The notes beneath the pieces were generated by a model. The model did no database searches and was not told the origin of the DNA. It saw only the letters and a program-made list of their open reading frames with translations. 64,000 nt of DNA from Styela clava (lineage: Eukaryota; Chordata; Ascidiacea; Stolidobranchia; Styelidae), in assembly GCF_964204865.1 (NCBI RefSeq), contig NC_135263.1, forward strand, positions 16,103,426 to 16,167,425, given 5' to 3'. This document shows, piece after piece, positions 11,401 through 21,391 of this stretch. Both the position numbers and the translations under genes were made by a program. Each line of letters begins with the position of its first letter. Position 1 is the stretch's first letter.

Positions 11401-14400
11401 ACTGTAAAGAAGTTAAACTATAGCAGTGATGAAATAAAATTGTTTTGCTGTCCTAATAAATGAACATCATAGGTTTCTTATCGATTGAAAACGCGAAACC
11501 TTATAGATAGATGAAGAAAAATTAATTCTGATTAATCCTGAGTGCAACAATTGAAAACATTGTAATTTGTTCGTGGTTCTCTATCCTTTGATAAAGTTAT
11601 TAATTGATAATGCATGGACACGTACAATTAACAAATTGTGGCAAAACCATTGTGAAGTATCCGTTATGCTAAGGGCACCGCCTCTATAATCACTTATACG
11701 GGGTACACGAAAAACAACTGTATTTACCTGAACCGCTTACTCAGAGATCAAGTTTCAAAATGAAATATCGGTGCACCAATTGAGGCCATAGATAATTCGA
11801 GTAAGTTCAATTAAAAATAAAATGTTACTCAGGAAATATTTAGAAATAATCTTTGCTCGATTTGTTACGCGTTGTTTATGTTACAAAGAATGAATGACAT
11901 TTGTGGACATGTACGCATGTGCGTAAGACCCCTCACGCATACTTTACGATTCAAACGTAATACGATAACAAATGTGACGTGAACCATTTAAAAATTGCGT
12001 AACTATGCCAATCCTCGGTTAGTAATGACTTAAGTTTAATGTTCTATCTTGAAGATAAAAGAACATACAACTAACATTGAATATTTGAAATTTCTGATTT
12101 TGTAAGAGAAATATAGTTTGACGATATTTATGAAAGTTCTTTTAATTACATAATCTGAATTTTAAATACTTCTTTTCTACGCCTCTTTCTTATACCTCTG
12201 TTTAACACATGCAACCAAATTTCAAACGGGATTTCTTCTGAAAGTTTGATAAGTTTTTAAAATGGTAATAATTTTAGGTATGCCGCAGAACACATAACTC
12301 CAAGTCTTCGGAAAATATCAACACCTAACATTTAATTTGGGTATTTAAGTCTATTTTGGAACTTGCCATGAAAAATATTGGACTAGGATTCGGTTTTATA
12401 TAAATTTGAGTGTTGGATCGGATCGCGCCCAAAATGGGCAGCTCGCTTACAACCCCGAGACAGTTCATATTCCATTCAATTTACCTGTTGGAGTGGAGGT
12501 TGTAAATGATTCTTCGGTTGTTAAAGTCGCGTCTGCCATAGGCGCCCCTGTTGACCTGCACCATGCTGATTCTTTGGTCATAGCCCAGGAAATTAAAAAT
12601 GTCCGAAATGATGTGGATGATTTTATAAAAAATAAAGAAAGTTTAAATGATATTTTAAGCTCCCTTCAACAACAAGTTAAAAACTTATCAGAAGAAGTTC
12701 TTCAGTTGCGTTCTTTGCACGATGCAAATAAGATTCAATCTCCAAGCTTTTCACCCACTGTGCAGAATGAGGGAATGTTGTCCAAGAAAAATGCACCATC
12801 TTATGCCGAAATAGTGATGGCTGATTTTCACAGCGATTCACCAAATTCTGAGGATCCCACACCCTCAAAAACCCCAACCAGGAAATTAGCTGAGGAGCTT
12901 GACAAATTTAGGGACCACCAACCCCCACAGCATGGAGCATTTCAGCCTTCAACCCAGAAGGAAATGATGAATAATCAATGGAAAACAGCTTCTTTCCGCA
13001 AAAAGAAGAAACCGGCACCTGTGGGAAAATTAATAAATACAAGATTCACTCCTGTTTTGAGACCAGTCAACATCTTTCTCTCTCGCTTCAAAGCAGACAC
13101 AAACCAGGAAGATTTGCTCAAATTTGTTAAAGAACAGTTTCCTAATGAAGCTGAAACAGCAAAATGCGAATCATTGAATCACTGCATCCATTCATTTCTG
13201 TAATTGATTCTATAAAAGATGATCGACTGATGGGAATTTCTTTTTAAAATAAGGAAATCTCTATTTTATTTCTAAATGTTTATATGCCATGTTGCAGCAG
13301 TGAAAACGAAGACTTGTTTGTCTCCTTACTTTGTAAAATGCAATCTATCATTGAAAACTCTTCTATATCTAATATTGTTATCATTGGTGATTTTAATGCC
13401 AGCAACTCAAATACTTTTGTTCATTTATTGAAAGATTTTGTTCAGAAAATGGTCTCATTTTATCTGATATGGAACTTCTACAGCCTGGTTCCTTTACCTA
13501 CATTAGTGATGCACATGCAACAACTAGTTGGTTAGATCATTGTATTACAAGTGTGAATATGCATAATTCTATTGAATCTATAGATGTTATTCAAGACATT
13601 ATAATTTCAGATCACAGACCTTTATCTGTGTCCATCAATGTTTCACATATCCCTATCATGTATGATACAAAAAGTGACCATGCAGTCAAGCAATTTGTTT
13701 CCTGGAGCTCAGCTTCATCATCGCAGCTGAACCAATATTCTGACTCAACTTTTGAAAACCTAAGTTCTATAAAAATTCCTTTTGGGGCTATTCGATGTCA
13801 TAATATCAATTGCCAATCTCACCGTGAAAGCATTGATCAATTTAACCATGATATTTGTTCTGCCCTTACTAGTCCACAGTCTCACATGGTGCATGTTAGA
13901 TTGTTACATAAGCACATTAAGCCTATTCCTGGATGGAACAGTGAGGTCCGAGACTCTTATGTTGCTGCTCGACAAGCATATCTTGAGAGGGTTTATCATA
14001 ACAATCCTCGCCATGGTTGTATCTTTGTTGCATATGTTAGAACAAAATTGCATTTCAAACGATTGTTTCGAGCTTGTAAAAGAGAGCGAACAAGGAATCA
14101 ATGTGATGCTATTGCCAAATCATTATCGTGTAACCATCCCAAGCAATTCTGGTCTCGCGCTAAGCGGATCATTTCAGAGGACAATAACGGCCCACTTCCA
14201 GCTAGTGTTGGGGGTGCCACTGGGCAGAATGAAATTACTAATATGTGGAAAAATCATTTTGAATAAATTTTTAATAGTGTTCCCAATGAAAATGATAAAA
14301 ATTTTGTGTTAGGATTTTTGAATTCTGATGTTGATAACGGTTTCAGTAATTACTTGATCACTGTCGATGCACTTACAAGTATTGCTTCTTCACTTAAATC

Positions 14401-16250
14401 TGGTTGTTCACCTGGTCCTGATGGGATAACCAAGGAACATTTGGCATATTCTCATCCAATTCTATCAGTGCTTTTATGTTTGTATATTAACACATGTATG
14501 AACCATAGTTATATTCCTGCATCCTCCATTTCAAGTTCTATTCAGCCTATAATTAAGAACAAAAATGGTGACATTTGTAGTGCAAGTAACTACAGGCCTA
14601 TTGCAGTGGCCTCTGTCTTATCTAAGATTTTTGAAAAACACATTTTAAATAACATTGGGTCTTACTTAACTACATCTCACAACCAGTTTAGTTTCAAGCC
14701 TGGTCACGGGACTGACATGTGCATTTTTACAATAAAGCAGCTAGCTACTTATTATTCCAAAAAATCATCACCAGTTTTCATAGCTTTTTTGGATGCCACT
14801 AAAGCTTCTGATAAAGTTATTCACTGGACTCTATTTCGTAAATTAATCAACAGAAGGATCCCCAAAATATTTTTGTCGCTGATTGTACACATGTATCGTA
14901 ATCAATCCATGTTTGTTAGATGGGGTAGCACCGTAGCAGTGTGTCAGATCCTTTCTCTGTCCATAATGGTACCAAGCAAGTATATTATAGTATATTAAGT
15001 AGTATATATTTATAGTATATTAAGTATATTAAGTCCATATTTATATGCTGTTTTCATGGATGACCTTTCTGTTAAGTTGAATCAAGAGACCATTGGATGT
15101 GTAGCAAATACCAATATTATCAATCATATTTTTTATGCTGATGACATGTGTTGCATTTCACCTTCAGCCAAAGGTCTTCAACGTTTATCGAATATGCGAT
15201 AAATACTCTATTGAACATGACATCTTGTACAACTCGAAAAAATCTGTTTGTATGTGTATCCAGAATAAAAAGTTTAGGCTGAATAATTTGCCTGATATCA
15301 AACTTTGTAATTCTGTATTGACTTATGTTTCGTCCACTAAATATCTTGGTGTTTTCTCATCCAGTGATCTTAGAGATGACCTTGACTTGAAACGTCAGTA
15401 TAAATCAATTTATTTTATAGCCCATACAATTTTGAAAAAATTTGTCAATTGTTCCACTACTGTGAAAAATCTTTTATTTAGGACGTATTGTTGTAGCATT
15501 TATGACTGCCAGCTCTGGTTGTTTTTCAATAATTATAATTATAAAAAAGTCAAAATTTCATATAATAATGCTTATCGCGTAATTCACTGTGTCTCTAGAT
15601 CTGAGAGTGTCCGTCACAAAATGGTATCTGGGAACATTCCCTCTTTCGAAGCACTCCATAGAAAAAATCTGTGGTTGTTCATGACAAGATGCAGGAACTC
15701 CAATAACATTCTATTACAATCATTATTTGATTCCCAGATACTGTTCGTTACGGGCTATCTTAGATTCTATACCTCACTTTTGGTCTCCTAAATTGCTATA
15801 TTATAACTCTTTTTGAGACTTACTGTGAATCTGATTGTCATATCACGTATTTTATGTATTTATAGCGTTATTTTTGTTTTGCTTATGTTTATTTGTTGTG
15901 TTGTTTTTATATGGACCACAGCGGTCTGGAGTAATAAACGAATTTAATTGAATTGAATAATGAATCCTACCTTGACGTGCGGCGATATTTCTTTCCCAAA
16001 TGCACGTGGTTGATTTCACGTCAAATTTTTTCCCGGCTGCGCATGGACGTTGCATGTAGTTATCTGAATAAGAATCGTAGTAGAATAAAACACTTACATA
16101 TTTTTAATTCAAGTCGTTTTTCCAACTAAGTTGTTCTAAACAATTCATTCTCACCGTGAACGCATTCATAATAGTACTGCACACAAAACGTGATATCAAA
16201 AAGGAACCTTCTTCCATTTGAAAACCCCTCTGCACCGCATGGATTTGTAT
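6423..16250 (-). CDS. Modular chitin-binding (CBM14) mucin-like gene, 5' end not found
   Basis: Gene-level entry. The visible exon chain on the minus strand is 16250-16155, 16063-15971, [LINE-bearing gap], 11376-11281, 11165-11073, 10317-10249, 8423-8328, 8227-8135, 7114-7001, 6715-6667 and 6486-6423 (stop TAA at 6423-6425). Every junction up to the last but one is phase 1, so modules can be added or lost without breaking the frame. Each module is one CBM14 domain split over a 96-bp and a 93-bp exon, usually followed by a Ser/Thr/Pro-rich exon. CBM14/peritrophin-A domains bind chitin and are normally extracellular. The Thr-rich segments should be O-glycosylated, as in mucin-like matrix proteins. 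No start codon or signal-peptide exon was found upstream of 16250, so the 5' end is open. Chitin binding is inferred from the fold; the biological role is unknown. Confidence 0.7.
7176..7970. repeat. Intronic repeat with GGGGCAC / TGGGACA motifs
   Basis: The left edge reads GGGGAAGGTGGGGCACGTTG followed by GGACA. The right edge carries TGTGCCCC twice and GGGGTACAGTGGGACAC. The region lies wholly in the intron between exons 8227-8135 and 7114-7001. There are no clear TIRs or target duplications and no open frame of note. It is probably a decayed mobile element of unknown class. Confidence 0.35.
9100..9428. mobile_element. Probable hAT-type element remnant
   Basis: The stretch ends with GCGGGCCATGGCGCACTGGT then TGGGAACCGGTG, which in reverse complement resembles hAT non-autonomous termini (CACCGGTTCCCAACC). 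A GGGCCA-rich inner part (about 9150-9185) fits the same class. I could not find a matching left terminus or an 8-bp duplication, so it may be truncated. Confidence 0.3.
9757..10142 (-). mobile_element. tRNA-derived SINE with internal 43-bp duplication
   Basis: An antisense copy of the SINE at 4274-4600. The B-box is seen in reverse complement as GGATTCGAACC near 10050, and the tail as GATAGGATAGGATT near 9768. A 43-bp block with TTGATAGTGGAGCAAGCCG occurs twice in tandem (from about 9906 and about 9949), giving a private insertion in this copy. It lies in the intron between the Ser/Thr exon of module 2 and module 3. Confidence 0.75.
10249..11376 (-). CDS. Chitin-binding module 2 (CBM14 plus Ser/Thr exon)
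   Basis: Exon 11376-11281 (96 bp) encodes SNPCGAGGFPNGRRFLF, then CVQYYFECVH. Exon 11165-11073 (93 bp) encodes YIQRQCAAGTKFDV, then STTCNWERNIAACQ, keeping the last Cys. Its donor (GTTTTAAC) is weaker than those of the other modules. Exon 10317-10249 (69 bp) encodes a Ser/Thr-rich linker including SSSSTTTATSDSTS. All three are phase 1. A possible extra coding stretch at about 10500-10380 (reading LDTRIDDLEIAMNAAATES) has no clear splice sites and is not included. This module and its introns are duplicated from, or into, the 8.1-9.8 kb region. Confidence 0.75.
10664..10705. mobile_element. Possible hAT terminus
   Basis: CAGTGGTTGGCAAAGTTTTT followed by GCGGCCC resembles the 5' terminus of hAT non-autonomous elements, such as those at 21392 and 41065. 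No matching right end or target duplication was found, so only the terminus is marked. Confidence 0.3.
12500..13203 (+). pseudogene. LINE ORF1 fragment
   Basis: A continuous frame with a coiled-coil segment (SLQQQVKNLSEEVLQLRSLH, about 12660-12720) and a basic, Pro-rich middle (FRKKKKPAPVGK). The C-terminal part (RPVNIFLSRFKADTNQEDLL) resembles the RNA-binding end of ORF1 in CR1/L2-like elements. It stops at 13201-13203 before the expected C-terminus. An internal deletion seems to join it to the middle of the endonuclease. The first codons of the open frame (12406-12500) come from host sequence. Confidence 0.65.
13250..14266 (+). pseudogene. LINE endonuclease C-terminal part and linker
   Basis: Two overlapping frames, 13284-13535 and 13469-14266, together cover the back half of an AP-type endonuclease. 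NVYMPCC (about 13277), GDFNAS (about 13389) and SDHRPL (about 13609) are the conserved metal-binding and catalytic motifs. A frameshift near 13460-13480 breaks the domain. The front of the endonuclease is missing. The linker to the reverse transcriptase ends in an out-of-frame join near 14266. Confidence 0.7.
14306..15791 (+). pseudogene. LINE reverse transcriptase and C-terminal domain
   Basis: The frame 14306-14998 carries the fingers/palm motifs NYRPIAVASVLSKIFEK and FIAFLDATKASDKV (motif A). A small insertion of ATATT/TAAGTA repeats near 14975-15030 breaks the frame. YADDMCC (motif C, about 15135) follows in a second frame, and 15135-15791 continues through KKSVCMCIQ and KYLGV to the thumb and C-terminal region. 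The catalytic YADD is intact, but the frame breaks exclude activity. Confidence 0.75.
15971..16250 (-). CDS. Chitin-binding module 1 (CBM14, two exons)
   Basis: Exon 16250-16155 (96 bp) encodes NPCGAEGFSNGRRFLF and ends CVQYYYECVH. Exon 16063-15971 (93 bp) encodes NYMQRPCAAGKKFDV, then STTCIWERNIAARQ. The junction codon is GAT (phase 1). The spacing of cysteines and aromatics fits CBM14 (C-x-F-x-Y-x-C-x-C-W). The last cysteine, present in modules 2 and 3 (ACQ), is replaced by Arg here (ARQ), so one disulfide is probably lost. The donor GTAGGATTC lies about ten bases from the 3' tail of an antisense LINE. Splice signals are good on both sides. Confidence 0.8.
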
Positions 16251-19200
16251 CTGTAAAATTATGAATTTGTTGCTTACCTTACCCAACCTAATCAAATGTA
16301 TTTAAATATCCTTGAAAAAGAGTTCTCTTATATTGGCGATATTTCTGAAAGATTAGGTTTACTAGGGCTGTATAAATCCCAGCATAAAAACGATGACAAA
16401 GCGGAAGTTACCATTTTCTTCCTACAAGAGGCTCAGATTCTTACAGCTATTACTTTCCCGTCATATACCACTTTCGCAATCATTCGGCATTTTTCAAACT
16501 GCTTTGGTCGTACCAATACTTGTTGCTACTTCTAATTCTATATTATTGTATACTAACTACTCTTTCCTGAGAATGAAAACCACTTATTTACTAAAGACGG
16601 AACAAACGTAATAAAACATTTAGTGCAAAGACGCGTAAACAAGCACGGGGAATACGTTATACGTAAGTAAAGTACGTCTATAAATCTTGCCTGACAACAA
16701 TAAATACAAGAAAGACTCTATCACAAACACATATATAGCCTACATAATACGAACTAGAGTATAATATAAACTATTAGAACTGGAATAAATTTGACATATT
16801 CGTTGGAGGTAAAATATTTGTATGTAAAATGCATCTACCTGAAAAGAACATATTGCGTACATTTCAACCTTGATAAAAGTCATTGATGAAAAGCAACTTT
16901 TAAGCTGACCCTATTTTTTATCTTACAAATGCCAGGTATATAAATACACAGGAAAAATGAACATCGAGTATGTAAACACAATAACGTTTTGTAATCATAT
17001 TAACATTAGCTATTATGACTTTATTCGAGATTCTTGTTCAAAACGATTGGTTGTTGCGTGAAGTATACATTGTGGTTATCGGTATACAAGTTTCGTAATT
17101 GAACTAGGGTTGAAACTACGTGATATATAACAAATGAAAAATTGTTGAAACTTGCCAATATATTGAAATTGAAAAAATGGGATAAATTCAATAGTCGACT
17201 ACTCTTCAATAGAGGGTAATCGCCATCTTCCTTTTTCATTTATTGATTTAAATCTCATCACGATACTGCTGTCTTAACCACCCTAAGAATAATGATTTAT
17301 GTACTGAACCTGACACTGTTGAATGAGCTTTGCTAAGCTGTGTCAATGCTGATTAGTCAGCCAACCTTGATATCAGTATCCATCCATATTCAATTATGCA
17401 CGTGACTAATAAACCCGTGAAAACAAAATGCTTTCGCCTGCGCAACGTCGTGGTGGTTACGGGTGGGAGTAAATGTTATTAAGTCTGTTGAAGTGGGGAA
17501 CACAATCTTTGAAATCGATCAAAACACAGACTAACAAGTCAGGGATGAAAATTTGATAATAAAACATGATTTGATTTAATCTATCAGTAAGTGAACGACT
17601 ATAGTGTACTTTCAGGGGCAAAAGTTCTCCCTATCTGACAAGAGAATTAGTATTATTTCTCGCAGAATTGTTCGTACAGTGAGAAAAAAATCGCTAAACG
17701 CTAACATCGGCCATGAGGCTAAGAGGATATAATCTGCAACGAACCGAATCATATCGCCGTCAATTACTCCTGGATGAGGATTTTCACTACGACGACAAAT
17801 GAAATGTTGAAATTCATGTTGAACCCTTACAGTGCCATTGGCAGGGTACCCTAGCATATTTTCCCCACCTCCATTCGGCCATTGGATTGGGTAACCCACC
17901 AACGACATCCAACAGTTGTGGCTAAACAGCTGTTCGGTCACGTGTGTGGAAATGTGGTGTCTGGTTTCTGTATGATAAATATTTACGTCACACAAAGATG
18001 GCTTTCGTTTTGCGCGTTATCTCGCCACTCATTTAGGTTATGAAATTTTTTATGTAATTTCAGTGTATTTTGGGGACGATTTTCAGCTTTTCTAAAATCA
18101 TCTCTTTTAAATTTGTCCGATTTCATGGATTGGTGGGCTAAATAAGATTCATTTATACGTTTTTGAGATGACAAGGCCCTTTAACAAACTATGTTTTAGG
18201 TTCAAGTAAGAAGATTTTCCATGATCACACTCTGTATGAACGTTGTGTTTTCATGGTCCAAAAATAGAAAATTTTTATAAAGATTACTGAAAGTTTTTGA
18301 TGACAGATCCGACGATGATCAAAAACACGCCGATTAAAAGCGCTTGGGGGTTATGCTTTCCAACCAAGCCGTAAGCGAGCGACATAGAGTAACAAGAATA
18401 GATTTTAGGTAGGTTTGAAAAACACCATGTAAAATGAAAAAAACGACCTCATCGTCAGATGGGGGCAAATATAATTATCAATTTTGACACGAATAGGGTG
18501 AAACGATATCATGCACACTAAAAATAAAAAGGAAAAACATTATAAATTTGGTCGAGGAACTCAACGGCGGATGAAAAATGTTGTCTTATTGTTATATTTT
18601 TTAATATTCCAGGTACTGTGAATCATAAAAATTGAAACTTACTTCCACTATAGAATTTATTTCATATCATGATAAATTGAAATCTAACCATTGTAATTTT
18701 CCACTCTACTTTTAGAAGGAATTGTATTCATTTGGATTGTGGTTGGGAGAAAAGCATTATGAGTTAACCTAACGTATTCGGTCGTTTGCGTTGAATGCAA
18801 ATATTATAGCATGACGGTCTTGCCAGCCGTTGAATGTATATTTTTCGCATCGACAATATCAAAATTAGCTGACAAGGCAGCTTTGCTAACGAGTGTTGTG
18901 ATTGTTTTAAATGCGCTGCAAGGAAATTCCCAAATCGTATGATAATTTTCATAGCCTCCAATCTTGGACGACTTGTATGTATCCCTGTATACTGGACTGC
19001 TGTTACGTCGTTCATGACATATCAATACAATTGGTCTGCCCATTCACCATAACGTCTTGTTACATGGTTTCATTTTGTTGAGGCCTGAACCAAAGGGGCC
19101 GCAGAATGATTTTGGGGTATAGACCTACATGCTTTTTTTCCAGTTTATTATTTTTCCGTCATTATTATGCCGTTTGGGCAACATAATTTTATAGACATAG

Positions 19201-20340
19201 AATGAAAATAACGACCCAGAAATCTGAAAGAACAACGGAAAAAGATGATAATGCTTTAATGCTGTGATAGAAAACATAATCCTGTGATAGTAAAATTCTC
19301 GTCCAAACTCTTTTGAACCAATAAAATAATGCCGTTGCATCATAAAGCTTGTCGGTAATTTATATGCGTACAAAGCCGTGTTTTAGCACCTGATTGTCAA
19401 AAATTTCGAATACAAAAGTTATTTTCAGCATTTTGAATTATCCTAGGATTCGCAACATTATCGTGCCTGTCCAGACACATAAATGGCATGAAATATCTAT
19501 AAATTATTTGCAATTTACAAATTTTTCTTTGAATAAATATGATTAAAACGCTGCTTGGAATCGTTATACCTTATTTTAATGCATTGTATCTGTTCTTGGA
19601 GAGATAAAAACAAGTTTCTGAAGACGTATTCGTGTATCCAGCATTTAAATACATCGCGTGATTGATTTTTATATTGTTATGATTATAATGTTTTAAAAGT
19701 CAATCCACACTGAATCCCGTTCCTTCCTAGTCTAGCCTAGTTCCTAACGAAACTGCAATCCTAATCCGCACTGAGTAGCCTGCTAGCCGTTCGACTTTTG
19801 CGCGCGTTTTAGTATAACTGTTATCACTTTGAACGCGAGTGTATATGAGGCTAAAAGGTAAATTATCCTCATGTTAATATTCGAAGCGGCATTAAAACTT
19901 TTCATCGTAAGCTATATATCCAGGGTTACCATCGACCTAGAGCCAAAAATAAGCCTGTCTAAAGTTTATTGGGAGGGGGGGGGGTACTTGACAACGGCAG
20001 AAACGCAGAATGAAAATGATATAGGAAGCATACACAAGTCTCTCCCGCACTCCAAATTTTTATTATTAGAAGTCGCTTCGAACAAGGTTGCATGCAGCCG
20101 TGAAATCGCGCAAGGCCTTGGAAAACCGCGAAATAATAGCCACACGCAACCTCCAAAAGGTAAGAAGCTACAGAAAGGTAGGCAGGTACACACAATAAAC
20201 ATCCAGCGTTCGACATCTTGCACAGGAAACAACAACCCAAAGGGTGTCTGCGCATATTCGATGAGATGCGCAGCCATCTAACCCAAAATGTGGGTAACAA
20301 CTTAATTATTAAATAACATAAACACATAATTTTGAATATT
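16251..20340. other. Unassigned DNA upstream of the chitin-binding gene
   Basis: No gene or element could be supported. The missing 5' exon(s) and promoter of the chitin-binding gene should lie in this stretch or beyond it, but I found no convincing signal-peptide exon ending in phase 1. Short open frames on both strands (16296-16535, 18764-19043, 19125-19373) look random. The overlapping frames at 19871-20281 (plus) and 19959-20327 (minus) are open on both strands, which reflects base composition more than coding. One longer minus-strand frame is listed separately. Confidence 0.5.
17612..17995 (-). CDS. Unrecognised 127-codon open frame
   Basis: I do not recognise this protein. The frame is open for 127 codons in AT-rich DNA and has less biased composition than its surroundings. 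The central part is rich in Gly, Pro, Trp and His (WMSLVGYPIQWPNGGGEN, NGTVRVQHEFQHFIC), then comes a hydrophobic run near DYILLASWPMLAF. There is no flanking exon, zinc-finger pattern or terminal repeat. It could be an exon of a host gene, a transposon fragment or chance. Confidence 0.2.
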   Translation of the reverse strand: MCDVNIYHTETRHHISTHVTEQLFSHNCWMSLVGYPIQWPNGGGENMLGYPANGTVRVQHEFQHFICRRSENPHPGVIDGDMIRFVADYILLASWPMLAFSDFFLTVRTILREIILILLSDRENFCP

Positions 20341-20516
20341 AACTTTATTGAACTAAATAAAGATCAAATCATTTATATTTATCGCCACCAACAATTTACT
20401 TCAGCAGTCTCTAGTCACTGGAAATCAGGTTGTGCATTTCAGGGCAACTGAAGTCTTCTAAATTTACCCTCACTTATATCAGGGCTCTGACAGCTTGTTC
20501 GCGTAGGCGGTTTCTT

Positions 20517-21391
20517 TCATTGGTCCCATGCGCTGATACAAGAAAAAAAAAAACGCTCCACGAAGGTATTGCTGACAGGGATAGAAAATACGATGCTGAC
20601 TAGCTTGTAAATGAGCAGTAGATAATTGGTTTCAGATAAAATCTTCATCCACTTCTTATCTGGGTCATCCTTGTTGAACGCATCATCAGGAATATTTTCC
20701 AGTAGGGCGTTGAGAGCTGTTACCTCGTCAAACAACTCATCTGCCATCGCTATATGGCGATCAATTTGTTTCGCCATTTCTAGTACTTCTTCGTATCTCA
20801 CTTTCCGATTTCTCAGCAATGTCCAGTCTAAGTTACCCGGATGCTCGTCTTGTCGATACCACATGTCAATGTAATCCATAGTGATAGTGTAAAACTGTTG
20901 AAACCTTGATTTAAGCATCTCAGCATGGTCCCTCTTAACCCCTTTTAACAATTCAGCTGTTGTTGCCCCATAAAACTCAGAACTTCGACGCTGTAAAATT
21001 GCGTTCCTAAACGAATCGATTATATCAGCCAATTGAGGAAATAATGCTGTTGTTTTTTGTAATAGTAATAGTGGCTTCTTGAAAACTAGCAGAACGCTGT
21101 GAAAAAAGGTCATAAAAATCAGCGATTGTTCTGATTTAAAAAATTCTTCAAAAACTCGCGGGGGACACTTCAATAACAAAAAATGATGTTTGAGTGGTTC
21201 CCAAATATCTATGATCTTTTCCACCACATTGTCTAATGTAGTCCATCGCGTGTGAGTAGAGGACATATTTTAAGTACAATTGTTTCAATATCGACTGGGA
21301 GCCTTTCGGTAGCCTTGTCGGCCGCATTGTGCAAAATATGTGCCGGACAGCCAATTGGGATCAGACTTGTAGAGTGTTCGTTCTTTTAGTC
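20517..21391 (-). pseudogene. Outer hAT transposase, C-terminal part
   Basis: Frame 21266-20517 holds the late catalytic region and the hAT dimerisation end (YKLVSIVFSIPVSNTFVERF). The stretch 21370-21260, in another frame, encodes GCPAHILHNAADKATERLPV, a motif typical of hAT/DUF4371-related transposases. Frameshifts near 21360 and 21260 separate these pieces. The gene continues on the minus strand from 22895 beyond the element at 21392-22894, and from 33397 beyond the Gypsy. The product would have been a DDE-type cut-and-paste transposase; this copy is dead. Confidence 0.8.

Larger units (their letters stand above)
8100..12375. repeat. Tandem segmental duplication underlying modules 2 and 3
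   Basis: Blocks at about 8100-9756 and 11040-12365 share order and sequence: the two CBM14 exons, a stretch ending near CCATTTAAAAATTGCGT (about 9596 and 11985), AGTAATGACTT (9632, 12021), and GGGTATTTA before a TTGGAACTTG end (about 9755 and 12364). After this, GGATCGGATCGCGC occurs in both (10176 and 12415), followed by the Ser/Thr exon region. The copies are clearly diverged. The module number therefore grew by genomic duplication including introns. Confidence 0.65.
12500..15960 (+). mobile_element. Decayed LINE of the L2/CR1/Jockey group
   Basis: A non-LTR retrotransposon in antisense orientation within the chitin-binding gene. It shows, in order, an ORF1 with a coiled coil, part of an AP-type endonuclease, a reverse transcriptase with YADD, and a 3' end with ATATGGACCACAGCGGTCTG, AATAAA and a TTGAATTGAATAATGAA-like tail. 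That 3' end resembles L2/CR1-like elements. The left boundary near 12500 is approximate, because the open frame starting at 12406 begins in host duplicated sequence. Frameshifts, stops and an ORF1-endonuclease deletion make it inactive. Confidence 0.8.

Noticed and set aside
19871..20327. Frames of 136, 122 and 103 codons on opposite strands
   Set aside because: Both strands are open in the same place. The sequence has no recognisable domain or splice context.
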